64,000 bases of DNA from CBDFFW01 sp965246945 (GCA_965246945.1 CBDFFW010000001.1:1364001-1428000), one strand, 5' to 3'. Shown: positions 17,831-26,404, numbered from the stretch's first letter. Translations and numbers: made by a program. The notes: generated by a model not told the origin, from the sequence alone.

Positions 17831-18661
17831 ATGCATATACAAATCTTACAAAATGATATAGAAAGCTTGGTTGTTCACCAATTACTTGATGGTGGCCCTC
17901 TAACAGTTAAAGAATTATGGGATATAATTTCAAAAAATAATCCTAGTATTGCAGTTCGTTCAATTTACCGTGCAATTAAGGATTTGGAAGAAAAATTAGT
18001 TATCACAAAACTAAAAACATATTGTATTTTAGATACTGGTTGGGTAGCACAACAAGCAGAATATTGGCAACAAGCATTCAACTCTCATATTAAGCATAAT
18101 GCGCTTGATATGCTTATTCCTGAAAACTCAAATAAGAATAGATGGAACTTTACAAATCTTGGATTTGCCAATTTATTCTTTCTACAAATAATGTTATCAT
18201 TAATACATCAAGATAAGACTAAAGTTAAGTATGGTTTTATTTATCATCCCTGGTTTTATTACCTTTCAGAAGGGGCTGAACTCCGTTTCAATCAAGCAAT
18301 AAAAAATTGGGGTGGTTTAATTTATAGAATTATAGGTGGAACAACAAAATTGGATCAAGAGCCATTGGCAATGTGGGAAGAAGTACCAGGTAAAAATATA
18401 TTCGGTGAAAGTGTATTTTCTAATATGAAAGGCACATCGCTGGTTTTGATTGGTGATTATATTTTAACACTAGAATTGCGTAAACCATTTGCCGAACTAA
18501 TTGACCAATTTTATATTAACGCTGAAAAAATAAAAAAAGCTGAACCGCCGCAACTTACGGCTTTGTTGAGTAAAAACGACAAATTTACAGTCGAATTAAT
18601 CCGTTCACCAGAAAAAGCAAAAGCTTTGAAAAAAAAATTCGATAGTCATTTGGGCATTTAA
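17831..18661 (+). CDS. Putative winged-helix protein, unknown function (276 aa)
   Basis: Not recognised as a named family. Residues about 1-75 look like a winged helix: short helices, NPSIAVRSIYRAIKDLEEK as the likely recognition helix, then a two-strand wing (VITKLKTYCILD). The rest is mixed alpha/beta, rich in Trp, Tyr and Lys, with a charged C-terminus. No signal peptide or membrane segment. Distinctly AT-rich compared with mfd and the ribosomal genes, suggesting horizontal acquisition. It starts the accessory region, divergent from rpmI, and is followed by the HExxH gene at 18776. Confidence 0.6.
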   Translation: MHIQILQNDIESLVVHQLLDGGPLTVKELWDIISKNNPSIAVRSIYRAIKDLEEKLVITKLKTYCILDTGWVAQQAEYWQQAFNSHIKHNALDMLIPENSNKNRWNFTNLGFANLFFLQIMLSLIHQDKTKVKYGFIYHPWFYYLSEGAELRFNQAIKNWGGLIYRIIGGTTKLDQEPLAMWEEVPGKNIFGESVFSNMKGTSLVLIGDYILTLELRKPFAELIDQFYINAEKIKKAEPPQLTALLSKNDKFTVELIRSPEKAKALKKKFDSHLGI

Positions 18662-18735
18662 ACATAGAAATTTAAGCTGAAAGTATTTATTGTTTTTGAC
18701 ATAAGCCCGTGCAAGTGAAAAAATGCTTGTATAAA

Positions 18736-18752
18736 TTGACAGTTTTTGTCAA
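18736..18752. promoter_or_regulatory. Palindrome TTGACA-N5-TGTCAA upstream of the HExxH gene
   Basis: A perfect 6-bp inverted repeat with a 5-bp spacer lies 23 bp upstream of the ATG at 18776. Its left half equals the sigma70 -35 consensus, and AT-rich TATATTAT follows just before the gene. This could be a -35 embedded in an operator. The product of 17831, a winged-helix candidate, is a natural suspect as regulator (inference). Confidence 0.4.
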
Positions 18753-18775
18753 ACCAACAAGATATATTATAGAAG

Positions 18776-19810
18776 ATGACAATTGATAGTTACTTTAAGG
18801 AAACAGAGGTACCCGTAACCGGTTTAGGTTCCGGCATGGAATATACGCGCGCTCGTAAAGAACTAATTCGCCTGACTTTAGATCATTTTAGCATGCGACG
18901 CACCAGAAATATTCCTCAATGGCATGTAGAAAAAGCTATACCTTCAGATTTACACATTATTTGCTTAAAAGGTGCAGAGAAAAACATTCAGGATTTTAAT
19001 GAATTCCTTTTTAAAATTGCGGGGACTATTGCCACTGACTTGGAAACTGCTTCAGAACTTGCCAATGAAACAGTCAAAGCAGGTGCCTTAAAGTTTCAAG
19101 AAGTATCTAATTTCCTGCAAGTACCACCACCACCAACAAGTTGGTATATTATTTACGGTGATGAACCTATTAATTTGACCAAATATAGTCATCCTAATTT
19201 GGTTGTTTCTATGTCACGGGAAAGCCAAGGTATGATACATGGTTTAGATGGCAAAAAAATTATTTTAACTTGTCAACCTGAAGGTGGTTGGCAGTATGAG
19301 GAAGATTTTGGACATGAACGCGAACATGCAGTTCGCGCCGGCATTCCATTATATACTGAAGCTGTTTTTAAAAAAATTGAAGCAGCAAAATTATCCGATG
19401 TTAAAACCAATGATCGTTGGAGTATTACCCCAATTCAGCTAGCTAAATTGCTGATGATTTGGTCTGAAGCATGTGTTATCACCTGGCGGGCAGAACGCAG
19501 GCAAAGCCAAACTGGTATACCACTGGTCGATACCAAAACGGAATTATTGGATGCATTGCGTGTTAGCGAAATGTTGCTGCCTAATATTGGCTTCAATGAA
19601 GCAGCAAAAAAATATCGTATTAATCCTAATTCGCATGTTTTGGATATTAATGGTGCTTGCCATTTAATTCGTGCAGCGATGACTCGGGCCGTTACCATTG
19701 TAAATAACGATCCAAATTTGCTTGGCGTTCAACCACCTTCCATCGAGCTATTCGATAAAAGTATTCAAGAGCATCAAGACACAGGCTATATGTTTGAAGT
19801 GCTTAATTAA
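18776..19810 (+). CDS. Unknown protein with HExxH motif (344 aa)
   Basis: Not recognised. The predicted soluble protein has no signal peptide. At residues 180-184 it carries HEREH in the context DFGHEREHAVRAG, which fits the zincin metallopeptidase motif HExxH; no clear third ligand can be assigned. An acidic-helical N-terminal half, a PPPP stretch near residue 120, and a helical C-terminus surround it. It is AT-rich like the preceding gene, and the ATG sits only 23 bp after the palindrome at 18736. One HExxH can occur by chance, so a peptidase role is tentative. Confidence 0.55.
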   Translation: MTIDSYFKETEVPVTGLGSGMEYTRARKELIRLTLDHFSMRRTRNIPQWHVEKAIPSDLHIICLKGAEKNIQDFNEFLFKIAGTIATDLETASELANETVKAGALKFQEVSNFLQVPPPPTSWYIIYGDEPINLTKYSHPNLVVSMSRESQGMIHGLDGKKIILTCQPEGGWQYEEDFGHEREHAVRAGIPLYTEAVFKKIEAAKLSDVKTNDRWSITPIQLAKLLMIWSEACVITWRAERRQSQTGIPLVDTKTELLDALRVSEMLLPNIGFNEAAKKYRINPNSHVLDINGACHLIRAAMTRAVTIVNNDPNLLGVQPPSIELFDKSIQEHQDTGYMFEVLN

Positions 19811-19877
19811 AAATCTAACATTACATCTCTATAAATAATTTCCACATACAACAAGATAAGAAATTTATATTTGTTTG

Positions 19878-19926
19878 TTGCAAATCATTCTCAATTCACT
19901 TACACGAAGATGAGAATAATTCGCAA
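19878..19926. promoter_or_regulatory. Two inverted Fur-box-like sites upstream of the 1409-residue gene
   Basis: Two 15-bp sites, TGCAAATCATTCTCA (19879-19893) and TGAGAATAATTCGCA (19911-19925), face each other 17 bp apart and are near-perfect inverted copies. Each fits the 7-1-7 Fur-box consensus TGATAAT-N-ATTATCA at 11 of 14 positions. The right site ends 14 bp before the ATG at 19940. The likely meaning is iron-dependent repression by Fur or a relative. Confidence 0.55.
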
Positions 19927-19939
19927 TAAGGTTTAGAAC

Positions 19940-22900
19940 ATGCCTGCAGCAACCCTACCCGCTTCCGAACTTGATGAAACCAAGTTTGGAGAAGGTTTTC
20001 CGGCCATATCCCGCTTTGCTGTTAAACGCAGCGCCAACCGTTTCGCTGTTGCGCGCTCATTTGATGAACTCGTTGCCGCGCAAGCACCCATCGCGGCGGC
20101 TGATCTGCCCAATCACGAATTTAAACCTGTTCAATCCTCTGATTTTGCAGCTTTAGCCACCCCTGAATCCCTGCGCCCAGCGCCTGATAATGACAATGTC
20201 AATTTCCAGCAGGGCACGACCCATAAAGTATTACTAAAGGGCTTTCAAAATTCCGATACGGTGGCCGTGCAATACCATGCGCGTGACCCACGTTTATTGA
20301 AAGAAATCAAACAGCTGTTGGCCGCGACCAAAGAATTTGAAATTTCTTTGGAAATTAACGAAGAAGATCCTAATAGTCTTTATCGCAGCGTTTATAAAAA
20401 AATCGGCAGCAGCTTACCGGAAGGGGCCGAGTATTTTCCTCTTTTCCTGCGCAGTATTACTGAAAGAATTACGGTTTTTGCCCAACAAACAGGGGCAAAA
20501 ACGATTAATTTACGCCTTTCATCGCATGGCACACCGGTTAAAAGTTTTGGGACTGGGCATGCTGCCGAACTGATGGCTATTTTTAGCGAAGATGGGATGG
20601 ATGGCGGTGAAGTTAAGCAGAATTTGACGCTTGAACATGGTTTAGGCAATAGCAGCATGGGAGGCAGCGGTGCCAACCTGGCTGGCATGCAGCCGGAAGG
20701 TAAGCGTTATATCTTGCTGCATCTTGCAACAGATGCCGCGCCTGGCAGTATCTCGCCTGCGGCCGCCCAGAATTTGGCTGTTGGCGCTGTCATAGGGCCA
20801 ATGATCGCCGGCAATTTTGCAAGCATGAATGATATTGGTGGCCTACCTGGTAAAAAACGGACCGAAGAAATTGCTTATAATATTATGCAATTGGAAGCAG
20901 CGGTAGAAGCCGCACGGCATCCAGATACGCCAGATCAATTAAGAGAACAGGTACAGCAAGCCTTGCCAGCTATAGCCGCGCAATTGGCCAATCCCGCCAC
21001 CATACGGGATGTACCAATCGCCACTGCAATTGAATTTAATAAAACGGTGGAGCGCTTAGCGACCGATCCACAATTAAGTAGCAGCTCACAAATCGCCCAG
21101 GCCGCCATTATTGCCCAGGAAAATATCGCCGTTTTAATTACCATTGCCCCGCCTGCTTTGCGGCAGGAAATGGGTATTATCACACCTGTTAGCCAACAAG
21201 AATATGCACAAGCATTAAATACTTTGCAAGGTCAAGCGATTGCCATTGGCCAGATCAATCGTGCGCAACATATTGCACAATTACCGCCGGAACAAACGCC
21301 GATTGCTGTAACGGCTGAATTGCCATTGGCGCAAATGCAGCAAATGGCCGTTGCATTTGCTGGACAATCAGTTGGCAACCAGCATTTACACCAGCAATTG
21401 ATTGGCTTGCAGCAGACTGCCTTAATCGCACAACAGCCCAATCCACCGTTATCTGGTACCAACCAGACTTTGGATTTAGCCTCTTACCAAACGCTGAAAC
21501 AGCCATTGGCTGCGCTGCAGCAAGCTTTGACCCCAGAATTGATGGCACAATGGCCGGCGGAAACGGCACCTGGGCAGGTGTTACTGCAATTATATGAAAA
21601 CCCACCGCAAACCCCCATGGCAGTGCGGCAGGCAATTGTAAATTTGGCACGCATTGCGCCGCAGCTTAACCAAACCAGCACCGCAGCGTTGATTGATCCC
21701 GCCGCCAGCCAAATGCAGCAAGCATTTAAAACGGTGTTGCAGGCAGTTGTGGAACCGGCCACACCATTTATTGCTGCTGATGTCCGGCGGGAAGATACAC
21801 TGCGCATGCAAGCCGCAGTGAATGCAGCCATGCACGCCGCCCCAGACAATACTGAACTGCAAATGGCGGCAATAAATCTGCAAAAAGCCGTCCAGAATAA
21901 CACTAATCCAGCAGCGTTAGATGATACCCTGAAGCAAGTAATGCCAGCATTGAAGAAAGCTGCCAAACAACCTGGCTTTAAAGAACAAGCGCCAGATCTG
22001 CAACCAGCAATTCAAGAATTTGAACGGCAATTAAATGAACCAGTTAATGAGCGCATTAGCCGGTCTTTTGAAGGAGAAGCGCGCCGCGAACATTTCCAAC
22101 ACATAACTGGCCAGCATTTTAGCGATTTCACAGCCCAAGCGCTCGCCGCGTCACCGCCTGCTCATCAACCACAAATTTATAGCAATTTGCTAAATGTGCT
22201 GGCAGCGCCAGCTATGGCGATTGCGGCAACTGGAATTATGGCGGCTGATGCTATGCGGCCAAGCAATTTTGTGACCGAAGCCAATCGCTATCATTTATAT
22301 ACTCAATTAAATAATTTGAAAAATAGCGCGGCTGACACCTCCGCACATATCCAGCAAGCGGCACAGATCTTTACCGCCAGCGTAATACAATCATTTGCGC
22401 CGCAACAAGCATTTGAAAGCCAGGTTTCTGGCATGCAAGCATTGCTAGCCACTGAACCTACCGCCGCGCCATTGCAGACCGCATTAGCGCAAGTGGTTCA
22501 ACAAGTTCAAAATACGCCGCCAGTTCAGCAAGCCGCACAATATCTAACCGCTTTAGACCAAGCACCGCAGCAAGTTGCGGCCATGCGGAACGAAGTTAAT
22601 GCCGCCGCGCAAATTCCTACTCCTGATCCATTAAATGTGCGCGATGTCGTGCAACAAAATATCCGCCAAATTGAACAGGCGCTGGCAGCCGCACCCGATA
22701 ATATTGCTTTGCAGGCTGTGCACAAAGCACTGATGGCCGTGCATGGCAGCATTGATCCCAGCGCGCCGCAAAGTGATGGCAAAACACTAGCTGGTATTGA
22801 AGCGCATTTACAGACTTTGGAAACGCTTCTCAAAGTTGCGGCAACTTATCCGGATGACCCAACGCTGCAAGCTGCGCAACAAATTTTACTGCAGCAAATT

Positions 22901-24169
22901 GCCAAGGATATTGCCAAAACAGCCGGTGTTGAAACGCAATCAATTGATCCCGCCGCTTTAATCACCAATAAAAATCCGCTAGCGGCGAATACTGCGACAA
23001 CGACAGCGGCGCAACCCATCACCCAAGTTCAGCTAAGTGGTGAAACTTCACCGGAAGCTATTTTGGCGATGCTGAATAATCCCAACCTATCACCAGAACT
23101 GCGTACTTATTTATTGGCTGAATTCAATATTCGTAAGCAGCAAGCTTTGGGTATCGCCACCGTTGGTTCAATCATTTATAAAAATGAGCCGATTAATGAA
23201 AGCATGTCGCCGGCTGATTTACTGAGAGCGGCATTCGATCCAAATGTGCATCCAGATCGTAAAGCATATGCGCAATATCTCTGGCAATTGCGACAGGCGG
23301 AGACGCTAACAATTGAGAAAGAAAAGCAAGCCATTTTGCTGCAACAACAGCTCGATCAACAAAATGCCGCTGCCCAGGCCGAGTTAGAACGCAACAAACA
23401 AGAAATCGCCCGCCTAGAAGCCGAAAAACAACAATTCGCCACCCAGCAAGCCTTGCAACAGCAATCCGTGGCGATGGTTGCTAGCAATAATGCGATACTT
23501 GCCGCTAATCAAAATTTTGCTACTGCACAAAATATAGTTAACACAACGGAACTAGTTCACACGCCGGTAGTAACGCAACATCAATTACCTGTTGCCGTTC
23601 CTGAATTTAATGATAGCCAAAACAAACCAGAGAAATTGTATCAATCGCCCGTGAATGATACAGGTCTGTCAACTTTACCTGAAGAATGGGTAACAGTTAC
23701 CGGTCCGTGCGGGCATAGCGTAAGGGTGCGGAAAGGTGAAGAAGGAACAGCTATTTCACATTGCACTGGCCGCAGCAAGATTAGCACAGATAGCTATACC
23801 AACCAGCCTTCTTCAGAAGATAGTTCTTTACCCGCTCGGCCGGAAGATCAACAACTTAGAGATAAAACTAACCCTAATTTCTTAGGCTTAAATGCAGGCC
23901 AACAACCAGATGGTTTTCATGTTTCAACCACGGCTCAAGATCAAAGCCATCTACCTGGCTGGTGCAAAACTAAAGGCAAGGTTTGCGATGGTAAATGTGT
24001 GGGTTGCCCCCTGGGTTTATTTACCGGCGATTCTGTGGATCCAAATATTGCTCGCATGGGCAATAACGAAAATACGTTCAATTTTAACAGAATGTTCCGT
24101 GTCGATAATTCCAATGATGATCTAAACAAAAAAGTTGCGCCAGCCGCAACAGGCTTCAATATACCATAA
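19940..24169 (+). CDS. Giant Ala/Gln-rich helical protein with Cys-rich tail (1409 aa)
   Basis: Not recognised. Residues 1-70 are polar, about 70-270 look mixed alpha/beta with a Gly-rich patch (GNSSMGGSGANLAG), and about 270-1100 are mostly Ala/Gln/Pro helices with a degenerate motif P-D-[ND]-x-x-L-Q near residues 634, 918 and 971. A hydrophobic stretch (VLAAPAMAIAATGIMAADAM) lies near 755-775, and a charged coiled coil near 1125-1185. Cysteine is absent from the first 1256 residues; the tail has C1257-x-H and H1274-C1275, then C1342-x6-C-x3-C-x2-C1356, resembling a metal site. No signal peptide. First gene behind the Fur-like sites, 19 bp before the next gene. Confidence 0.8.
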   Translation: MPAATLPASELDETKFGEGFPAISRFAVKRSANRFAVARSFDELVAAQAPIAAADLPNHEFKPVQSSDFAALATPESLRPAPDNDNVNFQQGTTHKVLLKGFQNSDTVAVQYHARDPRLLKEIKQLLAATKEFEISLEINEEDPNSLYRSVYKKIGSSLPEGAEYFPLFLRSITERITVFAQQTGAKTINLRLSSHGTPVKSFGTGHAAELMAIFSEDGMDGGEVKQNLTLEHGLGNSSMGGSGANLAGMQPEGKRYILLHLATDAAPGSISPAAAQNLAVGAVIGPMIAGNFASMNDIGGLPGKKRTEEIAYNIMQLEAAVEAARHPDTPDQLREQVQQALPAIAAQLANPATIRDVPIATAIEFNKTVERLATDPQLSSSSQIAQAAIIAQENIAVLITIAPPALRQEMGIITPVSQQEYAQALNTLQGQAIAIGQINRAQHIAQLPPEQTPIAVTAELPLAQMQQMAVAFAGQSVGNQHLHQQLIGLQQTALIAQQPNPPLSGTNQTLDLASYQTLKQPLAALQQALTPELMAQWPAETAPGQVLLQLYENPPQTPMAVRQAIVNLARIAPQLNQTSTAALIDPAASQMQQAFKTVLQAVVEPATPFIAADVRREDTLRMQAAVNAAMHAAPDNTELQMAAINLQKAVQNNTNPAALDDTLKQVMPALKKAAKQPGFKEQAPDLQPAIQEFERQLNEPVNERISRSFEGEARREHFQHITGQHFSDFTAQALAASPPAHQPQIYSNLLNVLAAPAMAIAATGIMAADAMRPSNFVTEANRYHLYTQLNNLKNSAADTSAHIQQAAQIFTASVIQSFAPQQAFESQVSGMQALLATEPTAAPLQTALAQVVQQVQNTPPVQQAAQYLTALDQAPQQVAAMRNEVNAAAQIPTPDPLNVRDVVQQNIRQIEQALAAAPDNIALQAVHKALMAVHGSIDPSAPQSDGKTLAGIEAHLQTLETLLKVAATYPDDPTLQAAQQILLQQIAKDIAKTAGVETQSIDPAALITNKNPLAANTATTTAAQPITQVQLSGETSPEAILAMLNNPNLSPELRTYLLAEFNIRKQQALGIATVGSIIYKNEPINESMSPADLLRAAFDPNVHPDRKAYAQYLWQLRQAETLTIEKEKQAILLQQQLDQQNAAAQAELERNKQEIARLEAEKQQFATQQALQQQSVAMVASNNAILAANQNFATAQNIVNTTELVHTPVVTQHQLPVAVPEFNDSQNKPEKLYQSPVNDTGLSTLPEEWVTVTGPCGHSVRVRKGEEGTAISHCTGRSKISTDSYTNQPSSEDSSLPARPEDQQLRDKTNPNFLGLNAGQQPDGFHVSTTAQDQSHLPGWCKTKGKVCDGKCVGCPLGLFTGDSVDPNIARMGNNENTFNFNRMFRVDNSNDDLNKKVAPAATGFNIP

Positions 24170-24188
24170 TATTATAAAGGAAAAATAT

Positions 24189-25310
24189 ATGCCAACCCCT
24201 ATACCTTATAGTTTAAAAGTATTTACACCAAACGGGCACGAATTACCGATGATTGGCCCAGGCCCTTTCGGTAAAAACGAATCTTCCACATTTGCCTATG
24301 CCTTGCCTGGCAATCGCCATTGGCCACGGGAACGCGGCAACCAGACCCTTGTGGTTATTTTTGTGCAAGATCCAACATGGTGCCCGAAAGGCGGTTTGAT
24401 GATCGGTTACAGCGATCTGCCAGAAACTGATTTGATTATCGATTTAATGGGACACAGTATTCCACTACCACGCAGATTTTTGCCGGAAATTGTTTGGGAT
24501 ATAAGCTCCCCCAAAGAAAATATATATGATGGTGATTTATCTTTTCCTGCCGGTAAAATTCCGGTCAAAATAATGAGATCACAAGCGATAGGTGCACATT
24601 CAGTCGCTTTTTATTCAGAATTCGCTTGGCAAGGTGAGTTAGCAAAGCAAGCGACAGCAAGTCAGGTCCAAGGTGTTTACGCTATTCCACTTTCAGCTGC
24701 TGGTGTTAATTTAATTCAAGCAATTCAAAAAGATACAGCCGACTTCCGAAATATAGGACAAAACCCAAGCGCTACACTTTTTGATCGGTTTGCAACATAC
24801 CATGAAGAAGGAAAAGCCCAACAAATTGGCATTTATGGCTCTCCTTATGCCAAAAAATACGGCGAGGAAGATTGCACGGTATTGGTTTGGTCAAATCCTA
24901 ATGGGGTAATGCCAAAAACCATGTTAACTGATGCGAGGCTTGACGAACCCATAGGTGATTATGGCCCTGGCGGCTTAGCTGTATACAAACCACTTATAGG
25001 AGATAGAGCACCCTTTTATGTTCAAACTGTTATGCCAAATTTTGTTATTGCTTCATTGTTTGGAGAGTCACCTAACTCCGTAAATGGTTTATCTATCGTA
25101 ACGGCTAGTAATGGTAATTTATTCTTTGGTTGCGATAATCGCAATATTGGTATCAGTGATCAAAAGCAATTGATTCTTTCACTTGGTAATGCGGCTGGTA
25201 TAGCTAGATTGCCGATGGCAGAAGTTTGTGGCACCTGCTACAAAAGCACAGATGGGAGCTGTAATGGTGTGAGCTGTCCTAGTCAAAGCAATACACTTAA
25301 TTTAGGATAA
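24189..25310 (+). CDS. Unknown protein with C-terminal Cys cluster (373 aa)
   Basis: Not recognised. ATG 24189 is preceded by AAAGGA at good spacing; an in-frame extension to 24135 overlaps the previous gene and is unlikely. The protein appears beta-rich, with no signal peptide or membrane segment. Its C-terminus carries CGTC-x7-C-x4-C (about residues 351-367), ending in a polar tail. The segment DGSCNGVSC resembles DGKCVGC in the upstream giant protein, which suggests a shared metal ligand set or tail function. A further Cys lies in TWCPKGG near residue 64. Middle gene of a three-gene unit. Confidence 0.75.
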   Translation: MPTPIPYSLKVFTPNGHELPMIGPGPFGKNESSTFAYALPGNRHWPRERGNQTLVVIFVQDPTWCPKGGLMIGYSDLPETDLIIDLMGHSIPLPRRFLPEIVWDISSPKENIYDGDLSFPAGKIPVKIMRSQAIGAHSVAFYSEFAWQGELAKQATASQVQGVYAIPLSAAGVNLIQAIQKDTADFRNIGQNPSATLFDRFATYHEEGKAQQIGIYGSPYAKKYGEEDCTVLVWSNPNGVMPKTMLTDARLDEPIGDYGPGGLAVYKPLIGDRAPFYVQTVMPNFVIASLFGESPNSVNGLSIVTASNGNLFFGCDNRNIGISDQKQLILSLGNAAGIARLPMAEVCGTCYKSTDGSCNGVSCPSQSNTLNLG

Positions 25311-25317
25311 AAGAGAA

Positions 25318-25920
25318 ATGACCATTATTATTGGGCAGAATGCTCCCAGTTTTAACGCCATGGCAGTGATGCCAAATGGATCGGTAAATAACGAATTTAA
25401 TTATGCTGATCAAGTCAGCGGCAAAATGGCGGTGCTGTTTTTCTTTAGTATGGCCTTTTCGTTTATTGATCCGACGGAGTTGATAGCTTTGAAGCAGAAA
25501 TTCAAAGCGTTTCAGCAACGTGGGGTGGTGGTTACGGCGATTACTTGTGATAGCTATTTGGCGATCCAGCAATGGCTAGCAACGCCGTTGGAACAAGGGG
25601 GCACCGGGCCGCTTCCCTTCCCAGTTTGCAGCGATCCAACACGCAAGATTGCTGCCGCTTACGGAGTGTTAGTGAACGATACCTTACCGTTGCGGGCGAC
25701 TTTTTTGATTGATAAATTGGGGGTGGTGCGCAGCCAGATGGTGAATGATTTTCATATGGGCCGGAATATTGACGAAATTTTGCGCCTGATTGATGCGCAT
25801 CAGCACCATGAAGAAACCGGCCGCCTGTGTCCGGCCAATTGGCAGGAAGGCCGCCCGAGTTTGACTAGCGACCGCGACGAACTAAGCCGCTATTTAACAA
25901 AATTTGGAAACGCTGCATAA
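25318..25920 (+). CDS. Peroxiredoxin-fold protein lacking the peroxidatic cysteine
   Basis: An AhpC/TSA-type protein (200 residues), closest to the 2-Cys Prx1 group from the order of landmarks: IIIGQNAPSFNAMAV, VLFFFSMAFSFIDPTE, a segment equivalent to SVDSxxxHxxW (here TCDSYLAIQQW), FPVCSDP, and the resolving region GRLCPANW (Cys171). In active enzymes the FSFIDPTE segment reads F-x-x-x-C-P-T-E; here Asp51 replaces the peroxidatic Cys. Other cysteines are 77 and 104. It should lack standard peroxidase chemistry. It starts 7 bp after the preceding gene, so the two are likely cotranscribed. Confidence 0.85.
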   Translation: MTIIIGQNAPSFNAMAVMPNGSVNNEFNYADQVSGKMAVLFFFSMAFSFIDPTELIALKQKFKAFQQRGVVVTAITCDSYLAIQQWLATPLEQGGTGPLPFPVCSDPTRKIAAAYGVLVNDTLPLRATFLIDKLGVVRSQMVNDFHMGRNIDEILRLIDAHQHHEETGRLCPANWQEGRPSLTSDRDELSRYLTKFGNAA

Positions 25921-25968
25921 TTTGTTGCGTTATTTTTGTGAAATCATTTAATTTAATTTTAGGTTCGG

Positions 25969-25980
25969 CTTAGCACAGTG
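25969..25980. repeat. 12-bp repeat of the tRNA-Thr 5' part
   Basis: CTTAGCACAGTG here is identical to 26034-26045 inside tRNA-Thr, 65 bp away. The surrounding GGTTCGGCTTAGCACAGTGC also looks tRNA-like. It may be a remnant of a duplicated tRNA end or of an integration event. Confidence 0.4.
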
Positions 25981-26028
25981 CCTGTAAAGCCAAGTGTTAA
26001 GATGAGCCCAAAAATTATTGTTATAAAT

Positions 26029-26103
26029 GCCGACTTAGCACAGTGGTAGTGCAGTGGTTTTGTAAACCGAAGGTCGCGGGTTCGAATCCTGCAGTCGGCA
26101 CCA
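26029..26103 (+). tRNA. tRNA-Thr (anticodon TGT)
   Basis: A full cloverleaf can be folded: acceptor GCCGACT pairs with AGTCGGC, the D arm is in TTAGCACAGTGGTAGTGCA, the anticodon loop is TTTGTAA with anticodon TGT, and the T loop is GGTTCGAATCC. Discriminator A is followed by an encoded CCA. It marks the border between the three-gene unit and the phage-like lysis cassette. Confidence 0.95.
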
Positions 26104-26143
26104 TCCTTCGCTAGCTAGCTCTAAGCATTTGGATGCTAAAGCA

Positions 26144-26404
26144 CTATTCTTTTAAACCTGCCTGGCCGGCAGCCGCCAATGCCTGTTTGCAATCACAATA
26201 TGCATCATAAATTTGGGTGAGCCATAGCGCCACATCGCTTTGCTGCGGTTTATTGGGCGGCGGCGGCCAATCGGCGCATTGATAACTGCTGGTTGGCAGC
26301 GGCGGCGTGGAATCAGTCAATATTATAGGGTTCTGGCTGGCGCAGCTGCTCAAGCACAGAACGCAGCACAGGTGCCACAGGCCCATCATCATTTGGCGCG
26401 GCAT
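26144..26404 (-). CDS. Rz1-like outer-membrane spanin lipoprotein
   Basis: An 86-residue lipoprotein with a short hydrophobic signal and lipobox LSSC (about residues 18-21), followed by a Pro-rich segment (PPLPTSS, DWPPPPNKPQQ). This resembles phage Rz1 o-spanins, which join the i-spanin to fuse inner and outer membranes at lysis. The start lies inside the Rz-like gene in a different frame, the overlapping arrangement typical of spanin pairs. AAGGA precedes the ATG. Assigned from architecture and position rather than sequence match. Confidence 0.65.
   Translation of the reverse strand: MPRQMMMGLWHLCCVLCLSSCASQNPIILTDSTPPLPTSSYQCADWPPPPNKPQQSDVALWLTQIYDAYCDCKQALAAAGQAGLKE

Noticed and set aside
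20392..22833. Several 70-160-codon minus-strand frames inside the giant gene
   Set aside because: They are antisense shadows produced by Ala/Gln codon bias (Cys/Ala-rich translations) and lack ribosome-binding sites.
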